Below are positions 8,104 through 17,791 of a stretch of 64,000 nucleotides of DNA, in pieces (position 1 is the stretch's first letter; each line of letters starts with the position of its first letter). A program made the translations under genes and the position numbers. The stretch comes from Bdellovibrio sp. BCCA. Lineage in GTDB: Bacteria; Bdellovibrionota; Bdellovibrionia; Bdellovibrionales; Bdellovibrionaceae. The stretch covers positions 744,001 through 808,000 of the forward strand of contig NZ_JBBNAC010000001.1 of NCBI RefSeq assembly GCF_037996825.1. Direction: 5' to 3'. The notes under the pieces are model-generated. The model was not told where the DNA came from. It did not search any database and saw only the letters and a program-made list of their open reading frames with translations.

Positions 8104-8481
8104 CTAGAGCAGGCGAAGCTGTTCGCCGACGAGTTTTTTAAGATTCTCAACGTAACCCACATACTCTTCCATATCCAGGCGCTCATCTTCATGAACGTGG
8201 GCGTTTGTTGCATTGTATGGAGTCAATTCAATCACGTCCGCATGAGAAGAAATCGCAGAGAAGTTGTGCTCTTCAAGAGTCGACATCAAAGCATCTAAAT
8301 CATGGTCGTCTTCCGGATATTGAAGACCGCGCATATCACAAAGAGCTTTCAAATATTTCTCGCAAGCTTGTGCCAAGTTGTAGCCGACAAGTTCGTGCTG
8401 CTTTTCATCGTGAAGATGTTTTTTCGCGAGATCGAGATCGTCTTGAGCTTTGAGGATAAGTGATTTTGCATGTGCGCTCAT
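8104..8481 (-). CDS. HEPN domain protein, orphan
   Basis: A 125-aa helical protein with the HEPN signature: an N-terminal AKSLILKAQDDLDLAKKHL helix and GYNLAQACEKYLKALC near residues 33-48, followed by a DHDLDAL helix. Many HEPN proteins are RNase toxins or partners of minimal nucleotidyltransferases (MNT), but no MNT gene is next to it. The catalytic RNase motif Rx4-6H is not evident, so RNase activity is doubtful. AAGGAG precedes the ATG. It is convergent with the propeller lipoprotein gene. Function unknown; it could be a nucleotide- or RNA-binding partner. Confidence 0.75.
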   Translation of the reverse strand: MSAHAKSLILKAQDDLDLAKKHLHDEKQHELVGYNLAQACEKYLKALCDMRGLQYPEDDHDLDALMSTLEEHNFSAISSHADVIELTPYNATNAHVHEDERLDMEEYVGYVENLKKLVGEQLRLL

Positions 8482-8567
8482 AGTGATCTCCTTGATGAGA
8501 AGGTTATGAAATCACTTTAAGCGGACTTGGTCTAGTTGGCAAAAAAAAACAGATAGTTAAGAAAAAC

Positions 8568-8590
8568 AAAAATCCCAGGATGGGATTTTT
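8568..8590. terminator. Terminator hairpin AAAAATCCC/GGGATTTTT
   Basis: A perfect 9-bp stem with a 5-base loop and A/T tracts on both sides, in the intergenic region between divergent or terminating units. It can act for transcripts arriving from the DsbA-like gene on the minus strand. Confidence 0.7.
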
Positions 8591-8610
8591 GCGCGCCAGC
8601 CCCGAAGGGG

Positions 8611-8630
8611 TTTTGGGCAGGAGCCCAAAA
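8611..8630. terminator. Hairpin TTTTGGGC/GCCCAAAA
   Basis: A perfect 8-bp stem with a 4-base loop, immediately next to a CCCC/GGGG mini-hairpin (8600-8610). It is the middle member of a row of hairpins at 8568-8656. Confidence 0.55.
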
Positions 8631-8634
8631 CAAA

Positions 8635-8656
8635 GCCCCCGGTTTTTGCCGAGGGC
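8635..8656 (-). terminator. Terminator of the DsbA-like lipoprotein gene
   Basis: On the minus strand the stem GCCCTCGG/CCGGGGGC (one mismatch) is followed by CTTTGTTTT about 30 bases after the stop codon of the DsbA-like gene. It is the first of several hairpins that a minus-strand transcript meets. Confidence 0.75.
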
Positions 8657-8687
8657 TTCGTAAGTTATTTTCTTTTAAGAAAACTTC

Positions 8688-9482
8688 TTATTTTCCACCT
8701 TTAAGGTGACGTTCGATGATTTCTTTGAATTCAGAGAACGGATAAGCACCACGAAGAGAAACACCGTTGATCAAGAAACCAGGTGTTCCAGAGAAGTCGA
8801 ATTTACGAGCTTCAGCCATGTCCGCTTCGATACGCTTAGTGATCGCTTCGCTGTTCAAGTCTTTTTCAACTTTTTTAACGTCCGCGCCTACTTTTTTAGC
8901 AGTCTCTTTCAAGAAAGCTTCTTTTTTGCTGCGAAGTTCGCCTTGGTTTTCGAATACGATGTTGTAGAACTTTTCAGCTTTTGCATGGTCTTGCATTGCA
9001 ATGGCTTCGAAGTATCTAGCCGCAGGCATTGCCATTGGGTGGAAATCCAAAGGAAGGTGTTTGTAAACAACACGTACGTCTTTTGGATAAGCTTTCATAA
9101 CTTCATCAACTGTCGCGTGACCTTTAGCGCAGTAGGGGCACTCGAAGTCAGAGTATTCGATGATAGTGATTTTAGCGTCTTTAGGTCCGAAGATAACGCG
9201 GCCGTCTTCAACAACAGCTTGCAATGGTTTTGCGAACTCTTCGTCACGCTTTTTACCTTCTTCTGCAACTGCTTTTTCTTGAGCTTTACGTTGAGCATTT
9301 TGAGCGGCTTTGTTGACCACTTCAATGAATTGCTCTGGATCTTTTTCGATAGCTACGAAAACGATGCTTGGATCTTTTTCAACAGCTTCTTTGAGTTGTT
9401 TTGCTGATGGAGCACAATTCACTAAAGAGAGTGATGTGACAACCGCGAGTGCGCTAATTCCAAAAAACTTAAGTGCTTTCAA
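8688..9482 (-). CDS. DsbA-like thioredoxin-fold lipoprotein (TTG start)
   Basis: 264 aa with a lipoprotein signal (lipobox LVNC, cysteine near residue 23), then about 70 charged helical residues rich in Lys and Glu. A thioredoxin-fold domain follows with the redox motif CPYC (YSDFECPYCAKGH, near residue 115) and a cis-proline loop (GTPGFLINGV, near 230). This matches DsbA/ScsC-type (thioredoxin_4) proteins that act on periplasmic disulfides. The start is TTG at 9480-9482, supported by GGAGG 6 bases upstream and by the signal peptide that begins there. The charged N-terminal helix may form a trimerisation stalk as in ScsC-like proteins, which is inference. Single gene with a strong terminator array downstream. 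Confidence 0.87.
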   Translation of the reverse strand: MKALKFFGISALAVVTSLSLVNCAPSAKQLKEAVEKDPSIVFVAIEKDPEQFIEVVNKAAQNAQRKAQEKAVAEEGKKRDEEFAKPLQAVVEDGRVIFGPKDAKITIIEYSDFECPYCAKGHATVDEVMKAYPKDVRVVYKHLPLDFHPMAMPAARYFEAIAMQDHAKAEKFYNIVFENQGELRSKKEAFLKETAKKVGADVKKVEKDLNSEAITKRIEADMAEARKFDFSGTPGFLINGVSLRGAYPFSEFKEIIERHLKGGK

Positions 9483-9541
9483 TGTTTCCTCCGAGATGGA
9501 TGATTAAAGTTTTAAGCCCTTTTATTTGACATTATTTTCAG

Positions 9542-9554
9542 TTTAGAGGGAAGG
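9542..9554 (+). promoter_or_regulatory. Loose copy of the GAGGGAA intergenic motif
   Basis: TTTAGAGGGAAGG keeps the core AGAGGGAA of the motif at 6176-6188 and points toward the secreted-protein gene that starts about 65 bases downstream. Confidence 0.25.
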
Positions 9555-9619
9555 AAAAAATCCCGGTCCAAAGTCCGGCTCATTCTGGCCTTGAATCACT
9601 CTGGCAGGTCTTTAAACTT

Positions 9620-10261
9620 ATGTTTATGAAAAAAGCAAATTTCCTTTTAACAATGTTCACCTTTGTATTTTGCATGCAAGCCCAAGCAGGTTTGCTCTTT
9701 AACTACTCTCAACTGGCACTGAAAGATTTGGATCAAATGAACAAACTGGTCAGTGACAAAGTGAAAGAATCTAAAAAGACGGGGAGCGGTAAAGCGGTGC
9801 CACTGAAAGAAGCACTGCAGGCTGTCTATTCGCGTCCGAACGATGATGACATGATTGAAAAAATTGTTGCTCCGTTGCGTAGCAATTTAGATGAATTGGA
9901 GTCCTGGGAAAAAACTGTCAGTCAATTAACTGACGAAGCAATCAATGCTTTGAAAAATCCTCGGGCTTTTAAACCGGTCGTGCAAGTGACCTATGTCATC
10001 TTCTTGGAAAATTTGATGGCAGAGATCAAGCCCTATCTGAAACAAGAAGGCTTCGAGAAGAAGATTGTCGAACGCATTCGTGATGCGAAGATCGAAGTTT
10101 CCAAAGAAGCCGCGAACGAACGCAAGTTGCGCATGATGAAGGACACGGGTTCTCCGTCGCAAATCGCAGAAAAAATCTTGAATCAAAGTAATGAAAAGCC
10201 TGCAACAGACACTTCGGCCGCTGCGGCTTCGTCTGAAAGTTCGTCAGAAATCGAAAAATAA
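9620..10261 (+). CDS. Secreted helical protein of unknown function
   Basis: 213 aa beginning with a signal peptide (MFMKKANFLLTMFTFVFCMQ, cleavage likely after AQA near residue 23). The mature part is rich in Lys, Glu and Leu and looks all-helical, with a Ser/Ala-rich tail (DTSAAAASSESSSEIEK). I recognise no family. Two ATGs two codons apart are possible starts (9620 or 9626); no strong ribosome binding site distinguishes them. It has its own terminator at 10263-10283. Likely periplasmic. Confidence 0.65.
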   Translation: MFMKKANFLLTMFTFVFCMQAQAGLLFNYSQLALKDLDQMNKLVSDKVKESKKTGSGKAVPLKEALQAVYSRPNDDDMIEKIVAPLRSNLDELESWEKTVSQLTDEAINALKNPRAFKPVVQVTYVIFLENLMAEIKPYLKQEGFEKKIVERIRDAKIEVSKEAANERKLRMMKDTGSPSQIAEKILNQSNEKPATDTSAAAASSESSSEIEK

Positions 10262-10262
10262 T

Positions 10263-10283
10263 TGCCGCTTTCGGCAGTTTTTT
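10263..10283 (+). terminator. Rho-independent terminator
   Basis: A TGCCG/CGGCA stem with a 4-base CTTT loop is followed by GTTTTTT, directly after the stop of the secreted-protein gene. Confidence 0.8.
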
Positions 10284-10377
10284 CCCTCGACCGGACTGGT
10301 CGTGAGTCCTTTTCGACTCTCGACCAGCGTCAAACGATAGATCTCCTCAACTCTCGAAAAATCGCCTCAAATTGACT

Positions 10378-10405
10378 CAAGTTCTAGTGAACTCCTACCG
10401 ATAAA
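10378..10405 (+). promoter_or_regulatory. Candidate sigma-28 (FliA) promoter for the CpaF unit
   Basis: TCAAGTTC (10378-10385), a 12-base spacer and ACCGATAA (10398-10405) resemble TAAAGTTT-N11-GCCGATAA. The first gene of the three-gene unit starts about 46 bases downstream. The spacing is one base longer than ideal. Confidence 0.5.
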
Positions 10406-10451
10406 AACAACATGGAGAGGGCTGGATGCCCCGAGCAATTAGGAGGATTCG

Positions 10452-10730
10452 ATGTTTCTTCAAGGCGATTTGCAAATAGTGTTTGATGCACTCTACTCAG
10501 TGGGCGCTATCGACCCTGTTTTGAAATTGGATTGGGCCGAAGTGACTAAAGAGATGATGTCCCAACCGCAAATCGTCAGCGATGCGTTTCAAATGATCAA
10601 CGCGTGCAAAGGAAACAAAGATCTTCTTATTCAAAAGCTCCACATGATGGATCCAAGATCCGTGAATTATATCGCTATGGAGGTTGCGCGTGAGTTCTGC
10701 GAATTTCAAGATCGTACAGAGTTGCACTAA
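10452..10730 (+). CDS. Conserved-looking 92-aa protein upstream of cupredoxin/CpaF genes, unknown
   Basis: A 92-aa soluble, mostly helical protein (MFLQGDLQIVFDALYSVGAI...) without signal peptide or membrane segment. GGAGG sits 5 bases before the ATG. Its last 41 bases overlap the next gene, and the ribosome binding site of that gene (GGAGG at 10679-10683) lies inside it, so the two are translationally coupled. I recognise no domain. By position it belongs to a unit with a cupredoxin-like secreted protein and a CpaF-type ATPase, and could be a cytoplasmic partner of the ATPase (inference). Confidence 0.7.
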   Translation: MFLQGDLQIVFDALYSVGAIDPVLKLDWAEVTKEMMSQPQIVSDAFQMINACKGNKDLLIQKLHMMDPRSVNYIAMEVAREFCEFQDRTELH

Positions 10731-11205
10731 GATTGCGTTGTTGCTTCTTCTTGCGGCTCCGTCGGCTCAAGCCCTCGAAGTCGACTTCTCTCGTCGCCAA
10801 GTGGATTTCAGCCGTGTGAAAAACGAAGATCGACTTCCTGCGAGCATTAAAGAAGATCAGTCCGATATTATTTTGAGCAAGGTGTTTGAGGCGGTCGAGC
10901 CGACTCAAGACATCGTGATCATGAATACCGACAAGGGCTTTGTCCCGGATACGGTTCGCCTTAAAAAGGGCAGCAACTACCGTATTCACGTCGTGAATGT
11001 GAACGGCAAAGAAAAGAACGTGAGCTTCGTGCTGGACGCTTTCTCTGAGCACCACAACACGGTTTTCGGTGAGCAAAAAACTTTTTATGTAACTCCTAAA
11101 ACAGATGGAATTTTCTCTTATCAATGCCCTGAAACAGCAGTGCAGGGAAAATTCATTATTTATTCTGATGTAGGAAACTCTGACAGAAAACCTGCTTCCA
11201 ACTAA
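10690..11205 (+). CDS. Secreted cupredoxin-like protein (GTG start)
   Basis: About 171 aa: a signal peptide (KIALLLLLAAPSAQA) followed by a linker and a C-terminal cupredoxin-like beta domain (about 75-165, GFVPDTVRLKKGSNYRIHVVNV ... GIFSYQCPE in outline). The usual blue-copper set Cys-His-Met is incomplete: a Cys occurs in YQCPETAVQGK, but the following His and Met are absent, so copper binding is doubtful. GTG at 10690 is chosen because GGAGG lies exactly 6 bases before it; an in-frame TTG at 10684 abuts that site. It overlaps the 92-aa gene and precedes the CpaF gene by 18 bases. It may be a periplasmic receptor or structural part of the same system. Confidence 0.75.
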   Translation: MSSANFKIVQSCTKIALLLLLAAPSAQALEVDFSRRQVDFSRVKNEDRLPASIKEDQSDIILSKVFEAVEPTQDIVIMNTDKGFVPDTVRLKKGSNYRIHVVNVNGKEKNVSFVLDAFSEHHNTVFGEQKTFYVTPKTDGIFSYQCPETAVQGKFIIYSDVGNSDRKPASN

Positions 11206-11223
11206 TTCTGGAGAAGTGCGCCC

Positions 11224-12333
11224 ATGTCGAACTCGGATGTTTTCAAACAGACCATTCAGCAGAATCTAGGTCCTGTTTTGAAGTACCTCGATGACAAAGG
11301 CGTCTCCGAAATCCTCGTCAACGGCCACAAAGAAATTTTCGTCGAAAGAAAAGGTAAACTCGAAAGAGTTCCGGAGTCTTTTCCCTCGGAAGATGATTTG
11401 CGTGCAGCGGTCAACAGTATCGCTCAAAGTGTCGGTCGTCGTATCGACGATGAATCGCCACGCTTGGATGCGCGTCTTCCCGATGGTTCCCGTATCGCAG
11501 CGGTGATTCCACCGATGTCGCGCAAGGGGACGACGTTATCCATTCGTAAATTTACCAATAACAAAATCACTTTTGCCGATTATATTAAATTCGGTGCGAT
11601 CACGGAAGATGGTGCAAGATTCTTGGACATCTGCATGTTCCTGGGAAAAAACATCATCGTGTCCGGTGGTACGGGTTCAGGTAAGACGACTTTGCTTTCA
11701 CTTCTTTGCACGCGCATTCCAAAAGGTCAGCGTGTGATGGTGATCGAGGACTCTTCGGAGCTTCAAGTGGATTACGAACACGTTGTGATGTTTGAAACTC
11801 GCCAGGCCGATCAAATGGGTAAGGGCGAGGTATCGATCAAAGATCTTTTAAAAAGTGCTCTTCGTCTTCGTCCAGACCGCATCATCGTCGGTGAGGTTCG
11901 TTCGAGCGAAGCCATGGAACTTTTGAACGCCATGAACACAGGTCACAAAGGTTGTATGGGTACGGTGCATGCGAACACCCCTGAAGACGCCATCGTGCGT
12001 TTGGAAGCCTTGGCTCAAGGTGGTGATGCGAAGATCAGTGAAAAAGCTTTGCGCTCGCAAGTCGTCTCCGCGATTGAAATCATCATTCAAGTATCGCGTT
12101 TCTCTGACGGCTCTAGAAAAATCTCCCATATCAGCGAAATCCGCGGATTCAATCCGGATGGCTCCTACAACGTCGTGCCTATTTTCGAAATGTCACGAAT
12201 GACTCGCCGTCCCGACGGAACTTTGGAAGGTCGACTTCAAGCCACAGGCAACATCCCGTTGTTCATGGACGAAATCATCGACAACAACCTCCCATTCCCC
12301 AAAAGCAAATTTAACAAGCCCCAAGCCGCTTAA
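11224..12333 (+). CDS. CpaF/TadA-type secretion ATPase
   Basis: 369 aa, close to the core of CpaF ATPases that power Flp/Tad pilus assembly and related secretion. The N-terminal domain ([20 protein letters not shown] region, [16 protein letters not shown]) is followed by Walker [10 protein letters not shown] at 148-156, an Asp-box/Walker B region ([13 protein letters not shown], about 215-227) and the His box ([11 protein letters not shown]). It is cytoplasmic and hexameric by family. It ends a three-gene unit with a 92-aa protein and a cupredoxin-like protein; no TadB/TadC platform, RcpA secretin, Flp pilin or prepilin peptidase is nearby. Its stop codon is part of a long inverted repeat. 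Confidence 0.85.
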   Translation: MSNSDVFKQTIQQNLGPVLKYLDDKGVSEILVNGHKEIFVERKGKLERVPESFPSEDDLRAAVNSIAQSVGRRIDDESPRLDARLPDGSRIAAVIPPMSRKGTTLSIRKFTNNKITFADYIKFGAITEDGARFLDICMFLGKNIIVSGGTGSGKTTLLSLLCTRIPKGQRVMVIEDSSELQVDYEHVVMFETRQADQMGKGEVSIKDLLKSALRLRPDRIIVGEVRSSEAMELLNAMNTGHKGCMGTVHANTPEDAIVRLEALAQGGDAKISEKALRSQVVSAIEIIIQVSRFSDGSRKISHISEIRGFNPDGSYNVVPIFEMSRMTRRPDGTLEGRLQATGNIPLFMDEIIDNNLPFPKSKFNKPQAA

Positions 12334-12415
12334 AAGGTGCCTGCTTCTTTTTTCGGTCCACGTCGCGTCATCAGAATGACGCAGTGTAGACCCAAAAAAG
12401 AAGCAGGCACCTTTT
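12332..12415. repeat. 84-base long inverted repeat at the end of the CpaF gene
   Basis: Two perfect 22-base arms (12332-12353 and 12394-12415, starting AAAAGGTGCCTGCTTC) flank a 40-base centre that itself contains a GCGTCAT/ATGACGC hairpin (12365-12371 with 12376-12382) and a GGTC/GACC pair. The left arm includes the last two bases of the CpaF stop codon. It can work as a terminator in both directions because T- and A-tracts lie in the arms, but the size and nested structure also fit a dispersed palindromic repeat (REP-like). Copy number outside the window is unknown. Confidence 0.8.
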
Positions 12416-12425
12416 AAGGTGTTTA

Positions 12426-12438
12426 TTGCAGAGGGAAA
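12426..12438 (+). promoter_or_regulatory. Intergenic GAGGGAAA motif, copy upstream of the eno unit
   Basis: TTGCAGAGGGAAA differs by one base from the copy at 6176-6188 and lies 18 bases before the GTG start of the coiled-coil gene, in the same orientation. Confidence 0.3.
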
Positions 12439-12456
12439 TTACGCTAAGACTTCTTC

Positions 12457-14749
<2,293 letters not shown>

Positions 14750-14776
14750 TTGTTTCTGAGTAAAAGAATTCCAACG

Positions 14777-14807
14777 AAAAAGGCGATCTATCACAGATCG
14801 CCTTTTT
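14777..14807. terminator. Bidirectional terminator between eno and catalase
   Basis: A perfect 13-bp stem (AAAAAGGCGATCT / AGATCGCCTTTTT) with a 5-base loop lies between convergent genes. Confidence 0.92.
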
Positions 14808-14828
14808 TATTTTTCAGTCTTTGCAAAA

Positions 14829-16265
14829 TTATTTAATGCCTAACTTCGTCTGAATACGTGCACCGTAATCGGGATCACATTTCGCAAAATGTTTTATATT
14901 TTTAAGCTGCAACTCCACAGGTAAGCCTTTCATTGTGCCTGCGATATTGCTTGTTAAACGATCCTTTTCGGCTTCAGTAAGAATACGATACAAGTTTCCA
15001 GCTTGAGTGAAGTCGTCATTGTCTTTGTGGGAATCATAACGATCCACGGCACCACTTAAAGCCAAAGGTGGTTCACGGAAGCGTGACTCTTGAACAGGGC
15101 CATTGAACCCATTTGGTTCATAGCTGTCCTGTCTTCCGCCATTGCCATCAAAGCGCATGCTGCCATCACGGTGATAGCTATTCACCGGAGCTTGCGGACG
15201 ATTCACAGGCAGAGCTTGATAATTCACTCCCAAGCGATAGCGATGTGCATCGGGATAGGCGAACAGTCGTCCTTGCAACATTTTGTCAGGAGAAAATCCA
15301 ATTCCTGGCGGCACGTTGCTTGGAGAAAACGCGGCTTGTTCAACTTCCGCAAAATAGTTTTCAGGATTGCGGTTGAGTTCCAAGATTCCAACGTCAATTA
15401 ATGGAAAATCTTTATGTGGCCAGACCTTCGTAAGATCAAACGGATCAAAAGAAGTTTGTTCTGCCTGGCGCTCGGTCATGATTTGCACTTTCAAGGCCCA
15501 ACGCGGAAATTCTTTTCTCTCGATCGCTTCAAAAAGATCACGTCCCGCATAATCAGGATCTTTCCCGGCAAGCTCGGTCGCTTTTTCCACGGAAAGATTT
15601 TTAATCCCTTGCAGAGATTTAAAATGAAACTTCACCCACACGCGCTCATTATTGGCGTTAATCAAACTAAACGTGTGACTGCCGTAACCATTCATAAAAC
15701 GATAACCATCAGGAATTCCTCGGTCACTAAAGAGGATCGTAATCTGATGAAGAGCTTCAGGAGCCTTCGACCAATAATCCCACATGCGGAAAGGATTTTT
15801 ATATCCCGTTTGCGGATCACGTTTTTGTGAGTGAATAAAATCCGGAAACTTTAAAGGATCGCGCTCAAAAAACACCGGCGTATTATTTCCCACCAAATCC
15901 CAGTTGCCTTCTTCAGTATAAAACCTCAAAGCAAAGCCACGAGGATCACGTTCTGTGTCGGCCGACCCTTTTTCACCCGCAACAGTAGAAAAGCGCAAAA
16001 ACACATCGGTCTTCTTACCCATTTTTGAAAACACAGAAGCCTTCGTGTAACGACTGATATCGTGAGTGACAGTGAAAGTTCCATAAGCTCCGGACCCTTT
16101 CGCATGCACCACGCGCTCAGGAATGCGCTCACGATTAAAGTGCGCCAGTTTTTCAATCAAATGATAATCCTGAATCAAAACCGGTCCACGAGGCCCCGCC
16201 GTCTGCGAGTGTTGATTTTCAGAAACCGGAATACCCGCTGAAGTAGTTAGTGTTTTAGTACTCAT
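14829..16265 (-). CDS. katA: Monofunctional haem catalase
   Basis: A 478-aa small-subunit catalase that decomposes hydrogen peroxide. The active-site His is H54 in [16 protein letters not shown], the distal Asn lies in the [12 protein letters not shown] segment, and the haem-ligand Tyr is Y337 in [14 protein letters not shown]. Length fits clade 3 catalases without the flavodoxin-like extension. No signal peptide, so cytoplasmic. Its first 11 bases overlap the end of the ankyrin gene upstream, so the two are co-translated; in Pseudomonas an ankyrin protein encoded with a catalase is needed for full catalase activity. Confidence 0.96.
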   Translation of the reverse strand: MSTKTLTTSAGIPVSENQHSQTAGPRGPVLIQDYHLIEKLAHFNRERIPERVVHAKGSGAYGTFTVTHDISRYTKASVFSKMGKKTDVFLRFSTVAGEKGSADTERDPRGFALRFYTEEGNWDLVGNNTPVFFERDPLKFPDFIHSQKRDPQTGYKNPFRMWDYWSKAPEALHQITILFSDRGIPDGYRFMNGYGSHTFSLINANNERVWVKFHFKSLQGIKNLSVEKATELAGKDPDYAGRDLFEAIERKEFPRWALKVQIMTERQAEQTSFDPFDLTKVWPHKDFPLIDVGILELNRNPENYFAEVEQAAFSPSNVPPGIGFSPDKMLQGRLFAYPDAHRYRLGVNYQALPVNRPQAPVNSYHRDGSMRFDGNGGRQDSYEPNGFNGPVQESRFREPPLALSGAVDRYDSHKDNDDFTQAGNLYRILTEAEKDRLTSNIAGTMKGLPVELQLKNIKHFAKCDPDYGARIQTKLGIK

Positions 16266-16752
16266 GTTGTAGTTCTCCTTTAAAAGGTGTCAAAATTCGA
16301 AACCAAGCTTTCAAACGACGAAACGTTTTAGATTTCCGCGATTGCGGAAAAGAGCGAGTCAGTAAGCGAACCATAGACTCCCGCCCAAAAGCCTCCGCAT
16401 ACATAAGAGCAGTTTGATTGTTATTATTCTTAGCAAGAGGATCAGCACCAGCAGCTAAAAGAAGACGAGCAATCTCATCATGACCTTTAAACGCAACACC
16501 CATCAAAATAGTGCTGCCACCCAAATCACGAGAATTCACATCAGCCCCATAACGAATCAACTGAGGAACAAGAAGAAGGTGCCCATTGTAGGCAGCCAGC
16601 ATCAACAAAGAATGCCCTTTATGATTCTTAAGATTAGGATCTCCACCCTGAGCCAAATAAAAAATAACTCTCTCTACATTCCCATCCCGAACAAACCCAA
16701 AAACCTCAGGCTCAACCGAAACCGTCCGCAAATAATCAGCCCACTTCCTCAT
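16255..16752 (-). CDS. Ankyrin-repeat protein, catalase partner
   Basis: 165 aa with about four ankyrin repeats, for example [40 protein letters not shown] and [19 protein letters not shown], and a basic C-terminal tail. GGAGG lies 4 bases before the ATG. It overlaps katA by 11 bases and is transcribed first. The arrangement matches ankB-katB of Pseudomonas aeruginosa, where AnkB supports catalase activity; no signal peptide or membrane anchor is visible here, so a cytoplasmic chaperone or haem-loading role is the likeliest inference. Confidence 0.88.
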   Translation of the reverse strand: MRKWADYLRTVSVEPEVFGFVRDGNVERVIFYLAQGGDPNLKNHKGHSLLMLAAYNGHLLLVPQLIRYGADVNSRDLGGSTILMGVAFKGHDEIARLLLAAGADPLAKNNNNQTALMYAEAFGRESMVRLLTRSFPQSRKSKTFRRLKAWFRILTPFKGELQHEY

Positions 16753-16807
16753 AAGACCTCCAAGTCACATAAGTAAGATCGGCGATTTAAGAACATAAAT
16801 CGAATCG

Positions 16808-16840
16808 ATAGTTTATATAAACGATATAGATTTAAACTAT
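16808..16840 (-). promoter_or_regulatory. AT-rich dyad, candidate operator/promoter of the ankyrin-catalase operon
   Basis: ATAGTTTA (16808-16815) and TAAACTAT (16833-16840) form an inverted repeat, and the perfect palindrome GTTTATATAAAC lies at 16811-16822. The dyad is 56-88 bases upstream of the ankyrin start, a suitable place for control by a peroxide regulator such as PerR or OxyR. It does not match either consensus closely. The rest of the 16753-17032 spacer shows nothing else I can name. Confidence 0.4.
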
Positions 16841-17032
16841 ATGGCGGAAAGCTCTGCTGAAAGAGCCCAGGGCACCTCCCAAAAGCGCAAGCCAGAAAAC
16901 CACGCAAAAGAAACACGAGATCCCGCAAACCCTGTGCACCATTTGTTCCTAATTTGTTTCTTACCGTGAAAAAGCCAATCAAGACTTCCGTCTCGTAGCC
17001 ACGGACCAGAAACCAAAGTTAGACTAACAAAT

Positions 17033-17338
17033 ATGTCGTACACAAAGTTCGCAGTAGGTCTCCGTCGTTTCTTAAATCATCCGGGTCGGGTGGCGGGCGT
17101 TTGCATGATCGTCTTCTCCGTCTCTATCGTTCTCAACGGAAACGTCTTCCGTCTGTGGGGCTTGCATCGAGATATGGATCGCATTAACGCAGAGATTCAG
17201 CAGACTCGCGAAAACATTGCGTCTCTTTCGGGACAGCTTAAGCAGGCCAAAGATCCAGCCTTTATCGAACGTCAGGCTCGCGATAAATTAGATCTGGCCG
17301 GTGAACACGACCTTGTCTTTGTTTTCCCTGAACAATAG
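17033..17338 (+). CDS. ftsB: FtsB/DivIC-type septum formation initiator
   Basis: 101 aa with a short cytoplasmic N-terminus, one membrane segment (about 20-40, VAGVCMIVFSVSIVLNG), a coiled coil (about 45-75, RDMDRINAEIQQTRENIASL) and the typical end AKDPAFIERQARDKLDLAGEHDLVFVFP in outline. This is the topology of FtsB/DivIC, which bridges FtsL and FtsQ in the divisome. In many proteobacteria it is found near eno, and eno lies 2.3 kb away here. No strong ribosome binding site is visible before the ATG. Confidence 0.88.
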   Translation: MSYTKFAVGLRRFLNHPGRVAGVCMIVFSVSIVLNGNVFRLWGLHRDMDRINAEIQQTRENIASLSGQLKQAKDPAFIERQARDKLDLAGEHDLVFVFPEQ

Positions 17339-17364
17339 TCCATAACCCATCGCATAAAAGCGTG

Positions 17365-17387
17365 CTAGTTGGATATAATACAACTAG
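17365..17387 (+). promoter_or_regulatory. Inverted repeat around a TATAAT box upstream of the HTH gene
   Basis: CTAGTTG (17365-17371) and CAACTAG (17381-17387) are perfect inverted arms around GATATAATA, which contains a consensus -10 box. It lies about 50 bases before the HTH-protein start and could be an autoregulatory operator. No good -35 box is seen. Confidence 0.5.
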
Positions 17388-17437
17388 TATTCTGACTCTA
17401 TTCGCCACTACTTTATGAAGTGAATTTAGGGGTTTAT

Positions 17438-17737
17438 ATGGTTGATAATCATTCATTGGACTGGAACAAAGAAGCTCTTCGCGCTCTACGCCTTCGCATG
17501 GGTTGGAGCAGATCAGATCTCGCTCGCAGACTTCATTGTTCTTCTGAAGAAGTCGACTCTTGGGAAGAAGGAATTTCCAATATCGAAGCCAATATCAAAA
17601 ACGAACTGGAGCTGATTCTTCGCCAAGCGGAAGAGTGCTGTGATGAAGTGATGTACACTCCCGCGGCAGAAAATGAGTGTGCTAAGCAAGCTCTCGCACA
17701 AATTGATTTTTCACGCGTCAAACTAGACTTAGAGTAA
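17438..17737 (+). CDS. Small XRE-type helix-turn-helix protein
   Basis: 99 aa; residues about 13-60 form a Cro/C1-type HTH (ALRLRMGWSRSDLARRLHCS, then VDSWEEGIS), followed by a short helical tail. The ATG at 17438 has AGGGG 5 bases upstream and is preferred over the in-frame GTG at 17420. A dyad with a -10 box precedes it, suggesting autoregulation. It lies 54 bases before polA, with a hairpin in between. Target genes unknown. Confidence 0.8.
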   Translation: MVDNHSLDWNKEALRALRLRMGWSRSDLARRLHCSSEEVDSWEEGISNIEANIKNELELILRQAEECCDEVMYTPAAENECAKQALAQIDFSRVKLDLE

Positions 17738-17750
17738 TCGACAACAAAGC

Positions 17751-17787
17751 TCTCCCAGTGTTAGGAATATGTTTTTGCACTGGGAGA
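17751..17787 (+). promoter_or_regulatory. Hairpin sequestering the polA ribosome binding site
   Basis: TCTCCCAGTG (17751-17760) pairs perfectly with CACTGGGAGA (17778-17787) over a 17-base loop. The right arm contains GGGAG, the polA Shine-Dalgarno sequence, 5 bases before the ATG at 17792. No T-run follows, so it is not a standard terminator. Confidence 0.65.
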
Positions 17788-17791
17788 CAAT

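Noticed and set aside
8706-9407. 233-aa plus-strand reading frame
   Set aside because: Mirror of the DsbA-like gene on the other strand; Phe-rich composition is the complement of Lys/Glu codons.
10284-10377. Repeated CTCGACC and a CGACC/GGTCG dyad, considered as a tRNA-like or small-RNA gene
   Set aside because: No cloverleaf with a T-arm consensus could be formed, and the dyad is short; left as ordinary intergenic sequence.
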